DNA from: Pseudomonas bharatica CSV86
Lineage (GTDB): Bacteria; Pseudomonadota; Gammaproteobacteria; Pseudomonadales; Pseudomonadaceae
Assembly (NCBI RefSeq): GCF_000319305.2
Contig: NZ_AMWJ02000001.1
Span: 1,527,001-1,591,000, forward strand
Reading direction: 5' to 3'
DNA length: 64,000 nucleotides
Notes under the pieces: model-generated
The model's input: only the letters and a program-made list of their open reading frames with translations
The model's database searches: none
Told to the model about the DNA's origin: nothing
Shown: one piece after another, positions 32,333 through 47,834 of the stretch
How positions within the stretch are numbered: position 1 is the stretch's first letter
Layout: each line of letters starts with the position of its first letter
Made by a program: the position numbers and the translations under genes

Positions 32333-33658
32333 TCAGTGGAACTGCTCTTCTTCGGTGGAGCCGGTGAGGGCGGTTACCGAAGATTTGCCACCTTGGATCA
32401 CGGTGGTCATGTCGTCGAAGTAGCCGGTGCCGACTTCCTGCTGGTGGGCGACGAAGGTGTAGCCCTTCGAAGCGTCAGCGAACTCTTGCTCCTGCAGCTT
32501 GACGTAGGCAGTCATGTCGTTGCGGGCGTAATCGTGCGCCAGGTTGAACATGCCGTGCCACATGTTGTGGATACCAGCCAGGGTAATGAACTGGTGCTTG
32601 TAGCCCATGGCCGACAGTTCGCGCTGGAACTTGGCGATGGTCGCGTCGTCCAGGTTCTTCTTCCAGTTGAAGGAAGGCGAGCAGTTGTAGGACAGGATCT
32701 GGTCCGGGTATTCCTTCTTGATCGCTTCGGCGAAGCGACGGGCCTCGTCCAGGTCCGGCTTGGCGGTTTCGCACCAGATCAGGTCGGCGTATGGAGCGTA
32801 GGCCAGGCCACGGGCGATCGCCTGGTCCAGGCCGGCGCGGACTTTGTAGAAGCCTTCCGGAGTACGGTCGCCGACTACGAACGGCTGGTCGTACGGGTCG
32901 CAGTCGCTGGTCAGCAGGTCAGCGGCGTTGGCGTCGGTACGGGCCAGGATGATGGTCGGTACGCCGGCAACGTCGGCTGCCAGGCGGGCAGCGGTCAGCT
33001 TCTGTACGGCTTCCTGGGTCGGAACCAGTACCTTGCCGCCCATGTGGCCGCACTTCTTCACCGAAGCCAGCTGGTCTTCGAAGTGAACGCCGGCGGCGCC
33101 TGCTTCGATCATGTTCTTCATCAGCTCGTAGGCGTTCAGTACGCCGCCGAAACCGGCTTCGGCGTCAGCCACGATTGGCGCGAAGTAATCGATGTAGCCT
33201 TCGTCGCCCGGGTTCTTGCCGGCTTTCCACTGGATCTGGTCGGCGCGACGGAACGAGTTGTTGATGCGCTTGACCACGGTCGGAACCGAATCCACCGGGT
33301 ACAGCGACTGGTCGGGGTACATGGATTCGGCCGAGTTGTTGTCGGCAGCCACTTGCCAGCCGGACAGGTAGATGGCCTGTATGCCGGCCTTGACCTGCTG
33401 TACTGCCTGGCCGCCGGTCAGGGCGCCCATGCAGTTGACGAAATCTTTCTCAGGGCGGAAGGGCGGGTGTGCGCCCTTGGTCACCAGGTTCCACAGTTTT
33501 TCCGCACCCAGGCGAGCCAGGGTGTGCTCTGGCTGGATCGAACCACGCAGACGGACGACATCGGCAGCGGTGTAGGTACGGGTCACGCCTTTCCAGCGCG
33601 GGTTCTCGGCCCAGTCTTTTTCGAGGGCTGCAATTTGCTGTTCGCGTGTCAGTGCCAT
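32333..33658 (-). CDS. aceA: Isocitrate lyase
   Basis: Cleaves isocitrate to succinate and glyoxylate, the first step of the glyoxylate shunt. The 441-aa protein has the active-site signature KKCGHM with catalytic C203, the substrate-binding region [12 protein letters not shown], and [12 protein letters not shown] near the C-terminus. The ATG at 33658 has GAGG 9 nt upstream and gives the usual start [16 protein letters not shown]; an upstream in-frame extension to 33736 is unlike the family. A sigma70-like promoter and a palindromic operator lie about 400 bp upstream. It competes for isocitrate with the idh and icd products encoded 9-11 kb away. Confidence 0.96.
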   Translation of the reverse strand: MALTREQQIAALEKDWAENPRWKGVTRTYTAADVVRLRGSIQPEHTLARLGAEKLWNLVTKGAHPPFRPEKDFVNCMGALTGGQAVQQVKAGIQAIYLSGWQVAADNNSAESMYPDQSLYPVDSVPTVVKRINNSFRRADQIQWKAGKNPGDEGYIDYFAPIVADAEAGFGGVLNAYELMKNMIEAGAAGVHFEDQLASVKKCGHMGGKVLVPTQEAVQKLTAARLAADVAGVPTIILARTDANAADLLTSDCDPYDQPFVVGDRTPEGFYKVRAGLDQAIARGLAYAPYADLIWCETAKPDLDEARRFAEAIKKEYPDQILSYNCSPSFNWKKNLDDATIAKFQRELSAMGYKHQFITLAGIHNMWHGMFNLAHDYARNDMTAYVKLQEQEFADASKGYTFVAHQQEVGTGYFDDMTTVIQGGKSSVTALTGSTEEEQFH

Positions 33659-34055
33659 GGAAATAAACCTCGTCGCATAGGTCTTGGTGAAAAGTGTTCG
33701 CTCTGTCGGCTGCGCTGTGTCGTACAGGGGCAGCACCGAATGCTCGCAGCTCAGGGACGCTGGCGTTGAATCAGTCCGGTCGGGCGAAATCGCGACGGTG
33801 AACGATGGGGCTCGGAGGGGAAGTGAGCAGGTGCGGGCGTCCGTCGGGCAGGTTGGCTCGTGGTTGCCGTGCTGCTTCGATCAGGGTGTGCCATGTACCG
33901 TTTGATGCGCTTCCGTCCCTCGGGACAACCTCGTTCCAGTCGTGATCACGTCCAACGCGCCTTGTGGGCTGTACAGACACGAATCGGCCTCGGGGGTAGA
34001 TCGAAGCGCGACCCGAAGGCCCTTGCCAGGGCCCCTGATTAGCGGGAGCGGGGCC

Positions 34056-34084
34056 ATCATGCCTCTGCGATCCGAGGGCGTCAA
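34056..34084 (-). promoter_or_regulatory. aceA: Predicted sigma70 promoter of aceA
   Basis: On the minus strand, TTGACG (-35, 34079-34084) and CATGAT (-10, 34056-34061) are separated by exactly 17 nt. It is the best promoter match in the 525-bp region and is immediately downstream of a strong palindrome. Confidence 0.55.
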
Positions 34085-34090
34085 ATGTTT

Positions 34091-34116
34091 TGTAGTGGTT
34101 TTTTCACTCCACTACA
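34091..34116. promoter_or_regulatory. Palindrome TGTAGTGG-N10-CCACTACA upstream of aceA
   Basis: A perfect 8-bp inverted repeat with a 10-bp spacer, 6 bp upstream of the predicted aceA -35. TGTAGT/ACTACA half-sites recall operators of RpiR-family carbon regulators (RccR/HexR), and RccR is known to control aceA in P. fluorescens; the exact consensus is from memory. Confidence 0.5.
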
Positions 34117-34183
34117 TCTTTGGTCTAATGCGACTCCTTAGTCAGTTTCAAGGCCTTTGGTCGAGGCCTTGATTTCCCTGGGT

Positions 34184-34918
34184 TCAGTCCAGAACATCGA
34201 CTTTTACCCGCAAAGTCATGTTTTCACCGCGTTGGGTGGAGTAGGAGATGTCCGAAGCAGAGCGGTTGGCCTGACTCTGCTGATTGAATCCTGCCAGGGT
34301 AAGCCACTCACCCAGCCTGCCGGTGACTTTCGTGTCGGTGCTTTGTACTTTCACTACATCGGGACGTTCCTGGCTCATCCGGTCATTGTTGGTGCTGATG
34401 GCTAGGTGAACGGTTTCACCCGAGACGCTGGCGGTGACGTAGAAGCCCTGGGTGACGTTGCGGTACTCGGTCTGGCTTTGCAGGCGGCCGTAGCTATCGG
34501 TCTGGGTGCTGGTGATGGGGATGCTCTGGCCTATCTGGATCAGTGCGGGAGTGCCTTCGCTGGCCTGGACCTGCTGCAGGCCACCGTCGCGATTGGTGGT
34601 GCCGTAGTGGATTATCCGGGCATCGCCACGGCTGTCCTGAAAATGGCTGTCGTCGTTGTCGACGCTGATCAGCAGGCGTTTCGGAGCTGTGTCCAGATCG
34701 CGCAGAAGGGTGCGAAGTTCGTCGATCTTGCCGGGTTCGGCCTTGACGATGAGTTTGTTCTCGAAGGCGCTGACCGTGCCGTCCCTGCCGATGAAGGCCT
34801 GGGCCGTGGGCAGGATCTCCGCGCTGGTGCGGTGGTTCAGGGGCAGGACTTCGGTGGCAGCGACAGCGTTGAGGCTGAAGGCCAGAAGCAGGGAGGCGAG
34901 CAGGGGGCGTAGCGGCAT
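34184..34918 (-). CDS. Exported secretin_N/NolW-like domain protein
   Basis: A 244-aa periplasmic protein. A signal peptide (PLRPLLASLLLAFSLNAVA) is followed by a region matching the secretin N-domain (EVLPLNHRTSAEILPTAQAF through DELRTLLRDLDTAPKRLLISV, about residues 25-90), as in the N1 domains of type II/III secretins. The C-terminal half is beta-rich (YVTASVSGETVHLAIS), but there is no secretin pore domain, so it is not a secretin itself. The start is either 34918 or the ATG two codons upstream at 34924 (GGAG precedes both). No secretion genes are adjacent; function unknown. Confidence 0.75.
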   Translation of the reverse strand: MPLRPLLASLLLAFSLNAVAATEVLPLNHRTSAEILPTAQAFIGRDGTVSAFENKLIVKAEPGKIDELRTLLRDLDTAPKRLLISVDNDDSHFQDSRGDARIIHYGTTNRDGGLQQVQASEGTPALIQIGQSIPITSTQTDSYGRLQSQTEYRNVTQGFYVTASVSGETVHLAISTNNDRMSQERPDVVKVQSTDTKVTGRLGEWLTLAGFNQQSQANRSASDISYSTQRGENMTLRVKVDVLD

Positions 34919-34995
34919 GTCCATGATCTCCGCGGGTGGAGTGGACATGATGGCAAAGATTGTTTGCGGTCGGGAGGATTTGCTGTGGATTTGCG

Positions 34996-35074
34996 GGCCT
35001 CATCGCTGGCAACGCCAGCTCCCACAGGGTGCGGTGTACACGATCCCTGTGGGAGCTGGCTTGCCAGCGATTGG
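34996..35074. repeat. REP pair
   Basis: Two facing REP units (CATCGCTGGCAACGCCAGC and GAGCTGGCTTGCCAGCGAT) separated by about 20 bp. The left unit has a small insertion (AACG instead of AAG) in the loop. It lies just beyond the stop of the GNAT gene. Confidence 0.85.
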
Positions 35075-35076
35075 GG

Positions 35077-35508
35077 TCACAACGGTTTCGAGTCACGCAC
35101 CATGTCGACATGAGGAATGCCCGCTTCCAGGAATTCCTCACTGACCACCCGGAACCCCAGGCGCTCGTAGAATGCCGTGGCATGCACCTGGGCCGTCAGC
35201 ATCTGCTGGCGCAGGTCGCGGTTCTGCGCTTCGAGGATCGCCGCCTGCATCAACGCATCGCCGACTTTCAGGCCGCGCCAGTCCTTGAGTACCGATACCC
35301 GGCCGATCTGGCCGTCTGGCAGCAGGCGGGCGGTGCCGATGGCGTAGTCGTCTTCCATGGCCAGGAAGTGGATGGCCTGGTTGTCGTCCGAGTCCCATTC
35401 CAGTTCCGGCGGTACGCTCTGCTCGGCGATGAACACTGCCTCGCGGATGCGGCGGATGTCCGCATTGTCCTTGTGCCAGTCGGCCAGGCGGACCTTGATC
35501 TTATTCAT
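35077..35508 (-). CDS. GNAT family N-acetyltransferase
   Basis: A 143-aa acetyltransferase-fold protein similar to ElaA/YjdJ-like GNATs. Motifs: IRREAVFIAEQ-like helix near the N-terminus (DIRRIREAVFIAEQSVPPEL), the acetyl-CoA-binding turn IGRVSVLKDWRGLKVGDALM (about residues 67-87) and FYERLGFRVVSEEF at the C-terminus. Substrate unknown. It overlaps the 3' end of roxA by 8 nt, so the two genes are likely co-transcribed and coupled. Confidence 0.88.
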   Translation of the reverse strand: MNKIKVRLADWHKDNADIRRIREAVFIAEQSVPPELEWDSDDNQAIHFLAMEDDYAIGTARLLPDGQIGRVSVLKDWRGLKVGDALMQAAILEAQNRDLRQQMLTAQVHATAFYERLGFRVVSEEFLEAGIPHVDMVRDSKPL

Positions 35509-36670
35509 TGGCGAACCCCAGGCTTCCCTGCTTGACCAACTGGCAAACCAGTTCCAGGCCGACTTCGTCGCCCAGCCAGTCGGCCAGGTTGTCGATATGC
35601 AAGGCGTCGGCCGAGCAGATCAGCTTCAGCAGTTCACGCAGGTTGCCCGGCAGCAGGCGGCTCTGTCCGCTGGCGAAGAGCAGCAGGTTATCGTCCACCT
35701 CGGACCAGGCCAGGCGTGCGCTCGGGTTGCGGATGATGATCGCGCCCTGTTCCAGGCTGTCCACCAGCTCTTCTTCGCTCAGTTCTTCACCGCTGACCAG
35801 TTCCGGATAGCGCGGCTCGGTCATGAACTGGCCGAACCAGGTCAGCAGCAGGCGCTCGTCGCCCATGTGTTCGTTGAGCAGGGACTTCAGGCGACCGAGG
35901 GCGTCATGCTGGATCTGGTGCGGGTCGTCGCTGACCGGCTGGGCGTCGGCGTCGCTGTAGCGTTCTTCATCGGTCAGGAACTGGCCGAGGAAATCGGTGA
36001 AGTGGGTCAGCACCTCGGCGGCGCTTGGCGCGCGGAAGCCGACCGAGTAGGTCAGGCAGTTGTCTTCGGCAACGCCGTAGTGGGCCAGGCGCGGCGGCAG
36101 GTAGAGCATGTCGCCCGGCTCCAGGACCCATTCGTCGCTCTGTTCGAAGTCGGCGAGGATGCGCAGGTCGGCGTGTTCCAGCAGCGGGCTGTCGCTATTG
36201 CACATTTGCCCGACTTTCCAGTTGCGTTTGCCGTGGCCCTGGAGCAGGAACACGTCGTAGTTGTCGAAGTGGGGGCCGACACTGCCGCCTGGTGCGGCGA
36301 AGCTGATCATCACGTCGTCGATGCGCCAGCTCGGCAGGAAGCGGAAGTGCTCCAGCAGCTCGGCGACTTCCGGGACGAACTGGTCGACCGACTGCACCAG
36401 CAGGGTCCAGTCGCGTTCCGGCAGGGTGCCGAAGGTGTCTTCGGTGAACGGGCCACGGCGCAGCTCCCACGGGGTTTCGCCGTGTTCAAGCACCAGTCGC
36501 GACTCGACCTCTTCTTCCAGGGCGAGGCCGGCCAGTTCGTCGGCATCGATGGGGCTTTCGAAATCGGTAAAGGCCTGACGGACCAGCAACGGTTTTTTCT
36601 GCCAGTAGTCGCGCATGAACTGGCGCGCAGTCAAACCGCCGAGAAGTTGCAGTGGGATATCAGGATTCAT
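35501..36670 (-). CDS. roxA: Ribosomal protein uL16 3-hydroxylase RoxA (YcfD, JmjC/cupin)
   Basis: A Fe(II)/2-oxoglutarate oxygenase that hydroxylates an arginine of ribosomal protein uL16. The 389-aa protein has the cupin_4/JmjC domain with the iron-binding H-X-D in GPHFDNYDVFLLQGHG, the PGDMLYLPPRLAHYG segment with the distal His, and a C-terminal winged-helix-like domain. The ATG at 36670 (MNPDIPLQLLGG) is chosen over an in-frame ATG at 36694. It sits downstream of a terminator after purB and overlaps the GNAT gene by 8 nt. Confidence 0.9.
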   Translation of the reverse strand: MNPDIPLQLLGGLTARQFMRDYWQKKPLLVRQAFTDFESPIDADELAGLALEEEVESRLVLEHGETPWELRRGPFTEDTFGTLPERDWTLLVQSVDQFVPEVAELLEHFRFLPSWRIDDVMISFAAPGGSVGPHFDNYDVFLLQGHGKRNWKVGQMCNSDSPLLEHADLRILADFEQSDEWVLEPGDMLYLPPRLAHYGVAEDNCLTYSVGFRAPSAAEVLTHFTDFLGQFLTDEERYSDADAQPVSDDPHQIQHDALGRLKSLLNEHMGDERLLLTWFGQFMTEPRYPELVSGEELSEEELVDSLEQGAIIIRNPSARLAWSEVDDNLLLFASGQSRLLPGNLRELLKLICSADALHIDNLADWLGDEVGLELVCQLVKQGSLGFANE

Positions 36671-36713
36671 GGTTAACCTATTGAAAAAAGACAATTTTCT
36701 TTCAGGAATAAAA

Positions 36714-36734
36714 ACGCCCGGCTCGGCCGGGCGT
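36714..36734 (-). terminator. Intrinsic terminator of purB
   Basis: A perfect 9-bp stem ACGCCCGGC/GCCGGGCGT with a 3-nt loop, followed on the minus strand by a run of five T residues, lies 18 bp after the purB stop. Confidence 0.88.
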
Positions 36735-36752
36735 TAAAACGCGGGGTGTGGA

Positions 36753-39954
<3,202 letters not shown>

Positions 39955-40025
39955 AGGTATGGGATGCGTATCTGGAAAAAGACGACGATTCTATCAGGCT
40001 GCGCCCTGCAAGGCGAAAGGCGCGC

Positions 40026-40466
40026 TCAGTTACGGATCAGCGAGAGGCTGTGCAACGGCCCGGCGAGGTAGTCGTCGAGGCATTGCGGCACCAGTTCGCT
40101 GCGCCAGCGTTGCGGGTCGGCCAGGAGTTCTTCGCGGGTCAGCCACACGGCACGCACGATATCGCTGTCCAGGGCGCGTTCGGCGTGGTGCTTGACGGGC
40201 CTGGCGGCGAAGCAGATGCGCTGGTAGGTCACGCCGCTGCTGGGGGCGGTGTAGAGATAGATGCCGACCACGCCGGTCAGCTCGACGTCCCAGGCGGTTT
40301 CTTCGAGGGTTTCCCTCAAGGCCGCTTCGAGCAGGGTTTCATTGGCCTCCAGGTGCCCGGCGGGCTGGTTGAAGACATGCTTGCCGGCCTTGAACTCCTC
40401 GACGAAGAGGAAGCGGCCCTGGTCTTCGACGACGGTGGCGACGGTGATGTGGGGTTGCCAGGTCAT
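40026..40466 (-). CDS. nudJ: NUDIX hydrolase, NudJ-like
   Basis: A 146-aa NUDIX protein with the box GHLEANETLLEAALRETLEE (about residues 37-56; G-x5-E-x7-REx2EE) that binds metal and hydrolyses nucleoside-diphosphate derivatives. In E. coli NudJ dephosphorylates thiamine pyrophosphates and nucleoside tri/diphosphates. The assignment rests on sequence pattern and the conserved order nudJ-mnmA-hflD-purB. The ATG at 40466 has AAGGAC 6 nt upstream. A 48-bp perfect palindrome lies 18 bp upstream of the start, and the idh terminator just beyond. Confidence 0.88.
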   Translation of the reverse strand: MTWQPHITVATVVEDQGRFLFVEEFKAGKHVFNQPAGHLEANETLLEAALRETLEETAWDVELTGVVGIYLYTAPSSGVTYQRICFAARPVKHHAERALDSDIVRAVWLTREELLADPQRWRSELVPQCLDDYLAGPLHSLSLIRN

Positions 40467-40483
40467 GTTCGGTCCTTTGATGG

Positions 40484-40531
40484 CGCCGAACCCTGTGGGA
40501 GCTGGCAAGCCAGCTCCCACAGGGTTCGGCG
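40484..40531. repeat. REP-derived 48-bp perfect palindrome
   Basis: A perfect 23-bp inverted repeat with a 2-nt AA spacer: the left arm contains CCTGTGGGAGCTGGC and the right arm is its exact complement, extended outward by matching CGCCGAAC/GTTCGGCG flanks. It is made of the same core as the other REPs, but the two units are fused head to head without the usual spacer. Confidence 0.88.
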
Positions 40532-40546
40532 TGTAGCTGATATAGA

Positions 40547-40573
40547 AAAACCCCGGTGCGTGGCCGGGGTTTT
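40547..40573. terminator. Terminator downstream of idh
   Basis: A 10-bp stem AAAACCCCGG/CCGGGGTTTT with a 7-nt loop; the A/T ends provide T-tracts on both strands. It lies 26 bp after the idh stop. Confidence 0.85.
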
Positions 40574-40598
40574 CCTTCATTGCTTCAAGCTGGCGTTC

Positions 40599-43241
<2,643 letters not shown>

Positions 43242-44498
43242 ATGGGATACCAGAAAATCGAGGTTCCGGCAGTCGGCGACAAAATCACCGTCAACGCAGA
43301 CCATTCTCTCAATGTTCCAGACAATCCGATCATCCCGTTCATCGAAGGCGACGGCATCGGCGTCGATGTCACCCCGGTCATGATCAAGGTGGTCGACGCT
43401 GCGGTCGAGAAGGCTTACGGCGGCAAGCGCAAGATCTCCTGGATGGAGGTCTATGCCGGCGAAAAGGCTACCCAGGTGTACGACCAGGACACCTGGCTGC
43501 CCCAGGAAACCCTCGATGCGGTGAAGGATTACGTGGTTTCCATCAAGGGCCCGCTGACCACGCCGGTCGGTGGCGGCATCCGCTCCCTCAACGTCGCCTT
43601 GCGCCAGCAGCTCGATCTCTATGTGTGCCTGCGCCCGGTGGTGTGGTTCGATGGCGTGCCCAGCCCGGTGAAAAAGCCAGGCGACGTCGATATGGTGATC
43701 TTCCGCGAGAACTCCGAGGACATCTACGCCGGTATCGAATGGAAGGCCGGTTCGCCCGAGGCCAACAAGGTCATCAAGTTCCTCAAGGAGGAAATGGGCG
43801 TTACCAAGATCCGTTTCGACCAGGATTGCGGGATCGGCGTGAAGCCGGTGTCGAAGGAAGGCACCCAGCGCCTGGTGCGCAAGGCCTTGCAGTATGTGGT
43901 GGACAACGACCGCAAGTCGCTGACCATCGTGCACAAGGGCAACATCATGAAATTCACCGAAGGCGCCTTCAAGGACTGGGGGTACGAGGTCGCCAAGAAT
44001 GAATTCGGCGCCGAACTGCTCGATGGCGGCCCGTGGATGAAATTCAAGAATCCGAAGACCGGTCGTGAAGTCATCGTCAAGGACGCCATCGCCGACGCCA
44101 TGCTCCAGCAGATCCTGCTGCGCCCGGCGGAGTACGACGTCATCGCCACCCTCAACCTCAACGGAGACTACCTGTCCGACGCCCTGGCGGCGGAAGTGGG
44201 CGGGATCGGTATCGCCCCGGGCGCCAACCTGTCCGATACCGTGGCCATGTTCGAGGCGACCCACGGCACCGCGCCGAAGTACGCCGGCAAGGACCAGGTC
44301 AACCCGGGTTCGGTGATTCTTTCCGCGGAAATGATGCTGCGCCACCTGGGCTGGACCGAGGCGGCCGACCTGATCATCAAGGGCACCAATGGTGCGATCC
44401 GCGCCAAGACCGTGACCTATGACTTCGAGCGGCTGATGGACGGGGCAACCCTGGTCTCGTCGTCGGGCTTCGGCGAGGCGCTGATCAAACACATGTAA
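43242..44498 (+). CDS. icd: NADP-dependent isocitrate dehydrogenase, homodimeric type
   Basis: The TCA-cycle enzyme converting isocitrate to 2-oxoglutarate. The 418-aa protein has the isocitrate-binding loop [13 protein letters not shown], whose Ser is the AceK phosphorylation site in enterics, and [19 protein letters not shown]. The ATG at 43242 has CGGAG 6 nt upstream; the open frame to 43200 is rejected. With aceA and idh it sets the split of carbon at isocitrate. Ends in a shared bidirectional terminator. Confidence 0.96.
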   Translation: MGYQKIEVPAVGDKITVNADHSLNVPDNPIIPFIEGDGIGVDVTPVMIKVVDAAVEKAYGGKRKISWMEVYAGEKATQVYDQDTWLPQETLDAVKDYVVSIKGPLTTPVGGGIRSLNVALRQQLDLYVCLRPVVWFDGVPSPVKKPGDVDMVIFRENSEDIYAGIEWKAGSPEANKVIKFLKEEMGVTKIRFDQDCGIGVKPVSKEGTQRLVRKALQYVVDNDRKSLTIVHKGNIMKFTEGAFKDWGYEVAKNEFGAELLDGGPWMKFKNPKTGREVIVKDAIADAMLQQILLRPAEYDVIATLNLNGDYLSDALAAEVGGIGIAPGANLSDTVAMFEATHGTAPKYAGKDQVNPGSVILSAEMMLRHLGWTEAADLIIKGTNGAIRAKTVTYDFERLMDGATLVSSSGFGEALIKHM

Positions 44499-44503
44499 GA
44501 AAA

Positions 44504-44535
44504 AAGGCCCGCCTCATATAAATGAGGCGGGCCTT
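44504..44535. terminator. Bidirectional terminator between icd and cspD
   Basis: A perfect 14-bp stem AAGGCCCGCCTCAT with a 4-nt loop, with A-rich sequence on the left and TT on the right, in the middle of a convergent gene pair. Confidence 0.88.
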
Positions 44536-44556
44536 CGTTCGTAATACCGCTATGGA

Positions 44557-44808
44557 TCAAGCGTTCATGGTCAAGTTGGTCGGGACCCTGGCCTCCACAG
44601 TGACGGGCGCGGCATGGATGTTGACCGCGTGATTGCCCTTGGGGCCCTGGATGACCTCGAAGATGACCGACTGACCCGCTTTCAGGGTCTTGTAACCATC
44701 CATCTGGATCGCCGAGTAATGTGCGAAGAGGTCTTCGGTGCTGCCGTCTTCATTGATGAAGCCGTAACCCTTCGCATTGTTGAACCACTTGACTTTACCG
44801 CTTGCCAT
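44557..44808 (-). CDS. cspD: Cold-shock-domain protein CspD
   Basis: An 83-aa single cold-shock domain protein with RNP1 KGYGFINED and RNP2 DLFAHYSAI (VKWFNNAKGYGFI start). CspD binds single-stranded nucleic acid and in E. coli inhibits replication in stationary phase. The ATG at 44808 (MASGKVKWF) has AGAGGG 8 nt upstream. Position next to divergent clpS-clpA matches the conserved cspD-clpS-clpA order. Confidence 0.92.
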   Translation of the reverse strand: MASGKVKWFNNAKGYGFINEDGSTEDLFAHYSAIQMDGYKTLKAGQSVIFEVIQGPKGNHAVNIHAAPVTVEARVPTNLTMNA

Positions 44809-45037
44809 CCTCATATCCCTCTGCAAAGGACTCCATCACTGGAGTATCATCCACTCCATCCGCATACGAACCTGCGAAATTCCTGGTTGACTGCGCGGAT
44901 CTAATTGACCACGGTGGGTTCTTATTGGTTGTAACACCGTTTTACCGATAGTCAAGGTCAGGCGACGGGCCGTAATCCGCGCCGGTTCCAGCGGCCAACC
45001 CACAACCTTAACCTGTCGAAATGATGAAATTCTTTCC

Positions 45038-45400
45038 ATGCATGCACATAGCCAGATTCGACTAACATTCAATCAGGATCGCCCGCAATCGCATGAGGAC
45101 GATGGCTCCGGGTTGGCAGTACAGGAAGCCAAGCCGGCGCTGCAGGCGCCACCGATGTACAAGGTGGTTTTGTTCAACGATGACTACACACCGATGGATT
45201 TCGTCGTCGAAGTGCTCGAAGTGTTCTTTAACCTGAACCGCGAGCTGGCGACCAAGGTCATGCTGGCCGTCCATACCGAAGGACGGGCAGTCTGCGGATT
45301 GTTTACCCGCGACATCGCCGAAACCAAGGCCATGCAGGTCAACCAATACGCCAGGGAAAGCCAGCATCCGCTACTCTGTGAAATCGAGAAGGACGGTTAA
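45038..45400 (+). CDS. clpS: ATP-dependent Clp protease adaptor ClpS
   Basis: A 120-aa adaptor that binds N-degron residues (Leu, Phe, Trp, Tyr) and delivers substrates to ClpAP. The conserved core is intact: [20 protein letters not shown] (about residues 44-63) and the hydrophobic pocket region [14 protein letters not shown]. The N-terminal ~35 residues form the flexible extension that enters ClpA. 30 nt separate it from clpA. Confidence 0.95.
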   Translation: MHAHSQIRLTFNQDRPQSHEDDGSGLAVQEAKPALQAPPMYKVVLFNDDYTPMDFVVEVLEVFFNLNRELATKVMLAVHTEGRAVCGLFTRDIAETKAMQVNQYARESQHPLLCEIEKDG

Positions 45401-45430
45401 TCGCCGACCACTTGGGTATGAGGTGAAGCT

Positions 45431-47701
45431 ATGTTAAACCGCGAGCTCGAAGTCACCCTCAATCTGGCCTTCAAGGAGGCGCGCTCCAAGCGTCATGAGT
45501 TCATGACGGTCGAGCACCTTCTCCTGGCATTGCTGGACAACGAGGCCGCCGCCACCGTTTTGCGTGCGTGCGGGGCAAATCTCGACAAGCTCAAACACGA
45601 TCTGCAGGAGTTCATCGACTCCACCACGCCATTGATCCCCGTTCATGACGAGGACCGTGAAACCCAGCCAACCCTGGGCTTCCAGCGGGTACTGCAGCGT
45701 GCCGTCTTCCATGTGCAGAGCTCCGGCAAGCGAGAAGTGACCGGCGCCAATGTATTGGTGGCCATTTTCAGCGAGCAGGAAAGCCAGGCGGTGTTCCTGC
45801 TCAAGCAGCAAAGCGTGGCTCGCATCGATGTGGTCAACTACATCGCCCACGGCATTTCCAAGGTTCCAGGTCATGGTGAACACCAGGATGGCGAGCAGGA
45901 GATGCAGGACGAGGAAGGAGGCGAAACCTCTTCCTCGAGCAATCCGCTCGACGCCTATGCCAGCAATCTCAACGAGCTTGCCCGCCAGGGCCGCATCGAT
46001 CCGCTGGTCGGTCGGGAAACCGAAGTCGAGCGCGTCGCGCAGATCCTTGCTCGCCGCCGCAAGAACAACCCGCTGCTGGTAGGTGAGGCCGGTGTCGGCA
46101 AGACGGCCATCGCCGAGGGCCTGGCCAAGCGCATCGTCGATGGCCAGGTGCCGGACCTGCTGGCCCAGAGCGTCGTCTATTCGCTGGACCTGGGCGCACT
46201 GCTGGCGGGTACCAAGTACCGCGGCGATTTCGAGAAGCGCTTCAAGGCGCTGCTCGGCGAACTGCGCAAGCGTCCCCAGGCGATCCTGTTCATCGACGAA
46301 ATCCACACCATCATCGGTGCCGGCGCGGCATCCGGTGGGGTGATGGATGCGTCCAACCTGCTCAAGCCGCTGCTGTCCTCCGGCGACATCCGCTGCATCG
46401 GCTCGACCACCTTCCAGGAGTTCCGTGGCATCTTCGAGAAGGACCGTGCCCTGGCGCGGCGCTTCCAGAAAGTCGATGTCAGCGAGCCCTCGGTGGAAGA
46501 CACCGTGGGTATCCTGCGCGGGCTCAAGGGTCGCTTCGAGTCGCACCACAGCATCGAATACAGCGATGAGGCCTTGCGTGCCGCTGCTGAGCTGGCAGCC
46601 CGCTACATCAACGACCGGCATATGCCGGACAAGGCCATCGACGTCATCGACGAGGCGGGCGCCTTCCAGCGTCTGCAGCCGGTGGAGGCGCGGGTCAAAC
46701 GCATCGAAGTTCCGCAGGTCGAGGACATCGTCGCCAAGATCGCGCGCATTCCGCCGAAACATGTCACCAGTTCCGACAAGGAGTTGCTGCGCAACCTAGA
46801 GCGCGACCTGAAGCTGACGGTGTTCGGCCAGGATGCAGCCATCGACTCGCTGGCCACGGCAATCAAGCTGTCCCGGGCCGGCTTGAAGGCGCCGGACAAG
46901 CCGGTCGGTTCCTTCCTGTTCTCCGGGCCGACCGGGGTCGGCAAGACCGAGGTGGCGCGGCAGCTTGCCAAGGCCCTGGGGGTCGAACTGGTGCGCTTCG
47001 ACATGTCCGAGTACATGGAGCGGCATACCGTCTCCCGCCTGATCGGTGCGCCGCCGGGCTACGTCGGTTTCGACCAGGGTGGCCTACTCACCGAGGCGAT
47101 CACCAAGCAGCCGCATTGCGTGTTGCTGCTCGACGAGATCGAGAAAGCGCATCCGGAAGTCTTCAACCTGCTGTTGCAGGTGATGGACCACGGCACCCTG
47201 ACTGACAACAACGGGCGCAAGGCGGACTTCCGCAACGTGATCCTGATCATGACCACCAACGCTGGTGCGGAAACCGCGGCGCGGGCCTCGATCGGCTTTA
47301 CCCACCAGGATCACTCTTCCGATGCCATGGAAGTGATCAAGAAGAGCTTCACGCCGGAGTTCCGCAACCGCCTGGATACCATCATCCAGTTCGGTCGCCT
47401 TACTCACGAAACTATCAAGAGCGTGGTGGACAAGTTCCTCACCGAACTGCAGGCGCAACTGGAGGACAAGCGTGTTCTTCTGGAAGTGTCCGACGCGGCG
47501 CGCAGCTGGCTGGCGACCGGTGGCTACGACGCCCAGATGGGCGCCCGGCCGATGGCCCGGCTTATCCAGGACAAGATCAAGCGGCCACTGGCCGAGGAGA
47601 TCCTGTTCGGCGAGCTGGCCGAGCATGGCGGTGTGGTTCATGTCGATATCCGCGATGGCGAACTGGTCTTCGACTTCGAGACCACGGCGGAGATGGCCTG
47701 A
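45431..47701 (+). CDS. clpA: ATP-dependent Clp protease ATP-binding subunit ClpA
   Basis: A 756-aa AAA+ unfoldase with an N-domain (1-140), D1 with Walker [11 protein letters not shown] (K224) and Walker [10 protein letters not shown], and D2 with Walker [11 protein letters not shown] (K505) and [11 protein letters not shown]. The ClpP-docking loop is [11 protein letters not shown]. An acidic linker after the N-domain ([15 protein letters not shown]) fits ClpA. It acts with ClpP and ClpS. In relatives infA follows; here an ISL3 element intervenes. Confidence 0.96.
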   Translation: MLNRELEVTLNLAFKEARSKRHEFMTVEHLLLALLDNEAAATVLRACGANLDKLKHDLQEFIDSTTPLIPVHDEDRETQPTLGFQRVLQRAVFHVQSSGKREVTGANVLVAIFSEQESQAVFLLKQQSVARIDVVNYIAHGISKVPGHGEHQDGEQEMQDEEGGETSSSSNPLDAYASNLNELARQGRIDPLVGRETEVERVAQILARRRKNNPLLVGEAGVGKTAIAEGLAKRIVDGQVPDLLAQSVVYSLDLGALLAGTKYRGDFEKRFKALLGELRKRPQAILFIDEIHTIIGAGAASGGVMDASNLLKPLLSSGDIRCIGSTTFQEFRGIFEKDRALARRFQKVDVSEPSVEDTVGILRGLKGRFESHHSIEYSDEALRAAAELAARYINDRHMPDKAIDVIDEAGAFQRLQPVEARVKRIEVPQVEDIVAKIARIPPKHVTSSDKELLRNLERDLKLTVFGQDAAIDSLATAIKLSRAGLKAPDKPVGSFLFSGPTGVGKTEVARQLAKALGVELVRFDMSEYMERHTVSRLIGAPPGYVGFDQGGLLTEAITKQPHCVLLLDEIEKAHPEVFNLLLQVMDHGTLTDNNGRKADFRNVILIMTTNAGAETAARASIGFTHQDHSSDAMEVIKKSFTPEFRNRLDTIIQFGRLTHETIKSVVDKFLTELQAQLEDKRVLLEVSDAARSWLATGGYDAQMGARPMARLIQDKIKRPLAEEILFGELAEHGGVVHVDIRDGELVFDFETTAEMA

Positions 47702-47726
47702 CTTCGAATCCTGTGGGGGCAGGTCC

Positions 47727-47809
47727 GGCCTCATCGCTGGCAAGCCAGCTCCCACAGGTCTCGAATGCGCCGCCAATCCTGTGGGAGCTGGCTTGCCAGC
47801 GATAGGGCC
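47727..47809. repeat. REP pair downstream of clpA
   Basis: Facing REP units CATCGCTGGCAAGCCAGC and GAGCTGGCTTGCCAGCGAT, about 25 bp apart, 26 bp after the clpA stop. They lie 33 bp from the left end of the ISL3 element and are not part of it. Confidence 0.85.
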
Positions 47810-47834
47810 ATCAGCCTCACCACAAAAACAGCAA

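Larger units (their letters stand above)
33659..34183. other. 525-bp intergenic region containing the aceA promoter and long leader
   Basis: No convincing gene; short frames on both strands have Arg/Pro-rich shadow composition. The right end contains the aceA promoter/operator. If that promoter is used, aceA mRNA has a 5' leader of about 390 nt, unusually long. The remaining ~60 bp at the right border contain the end region of the neighbouring minus-strand gene and a CAAGGCCTnnnnnnAAAGGCCTTG-like hairpin that may terminate it (34149-34170). Confidence 0.55.

Noticed and set aside
33771..33980. Short Arg/Pro-rich frames in the aceA upstream region
   Set aside because: No ribosome binding site or domain, and the interval is the expected aceA leader.
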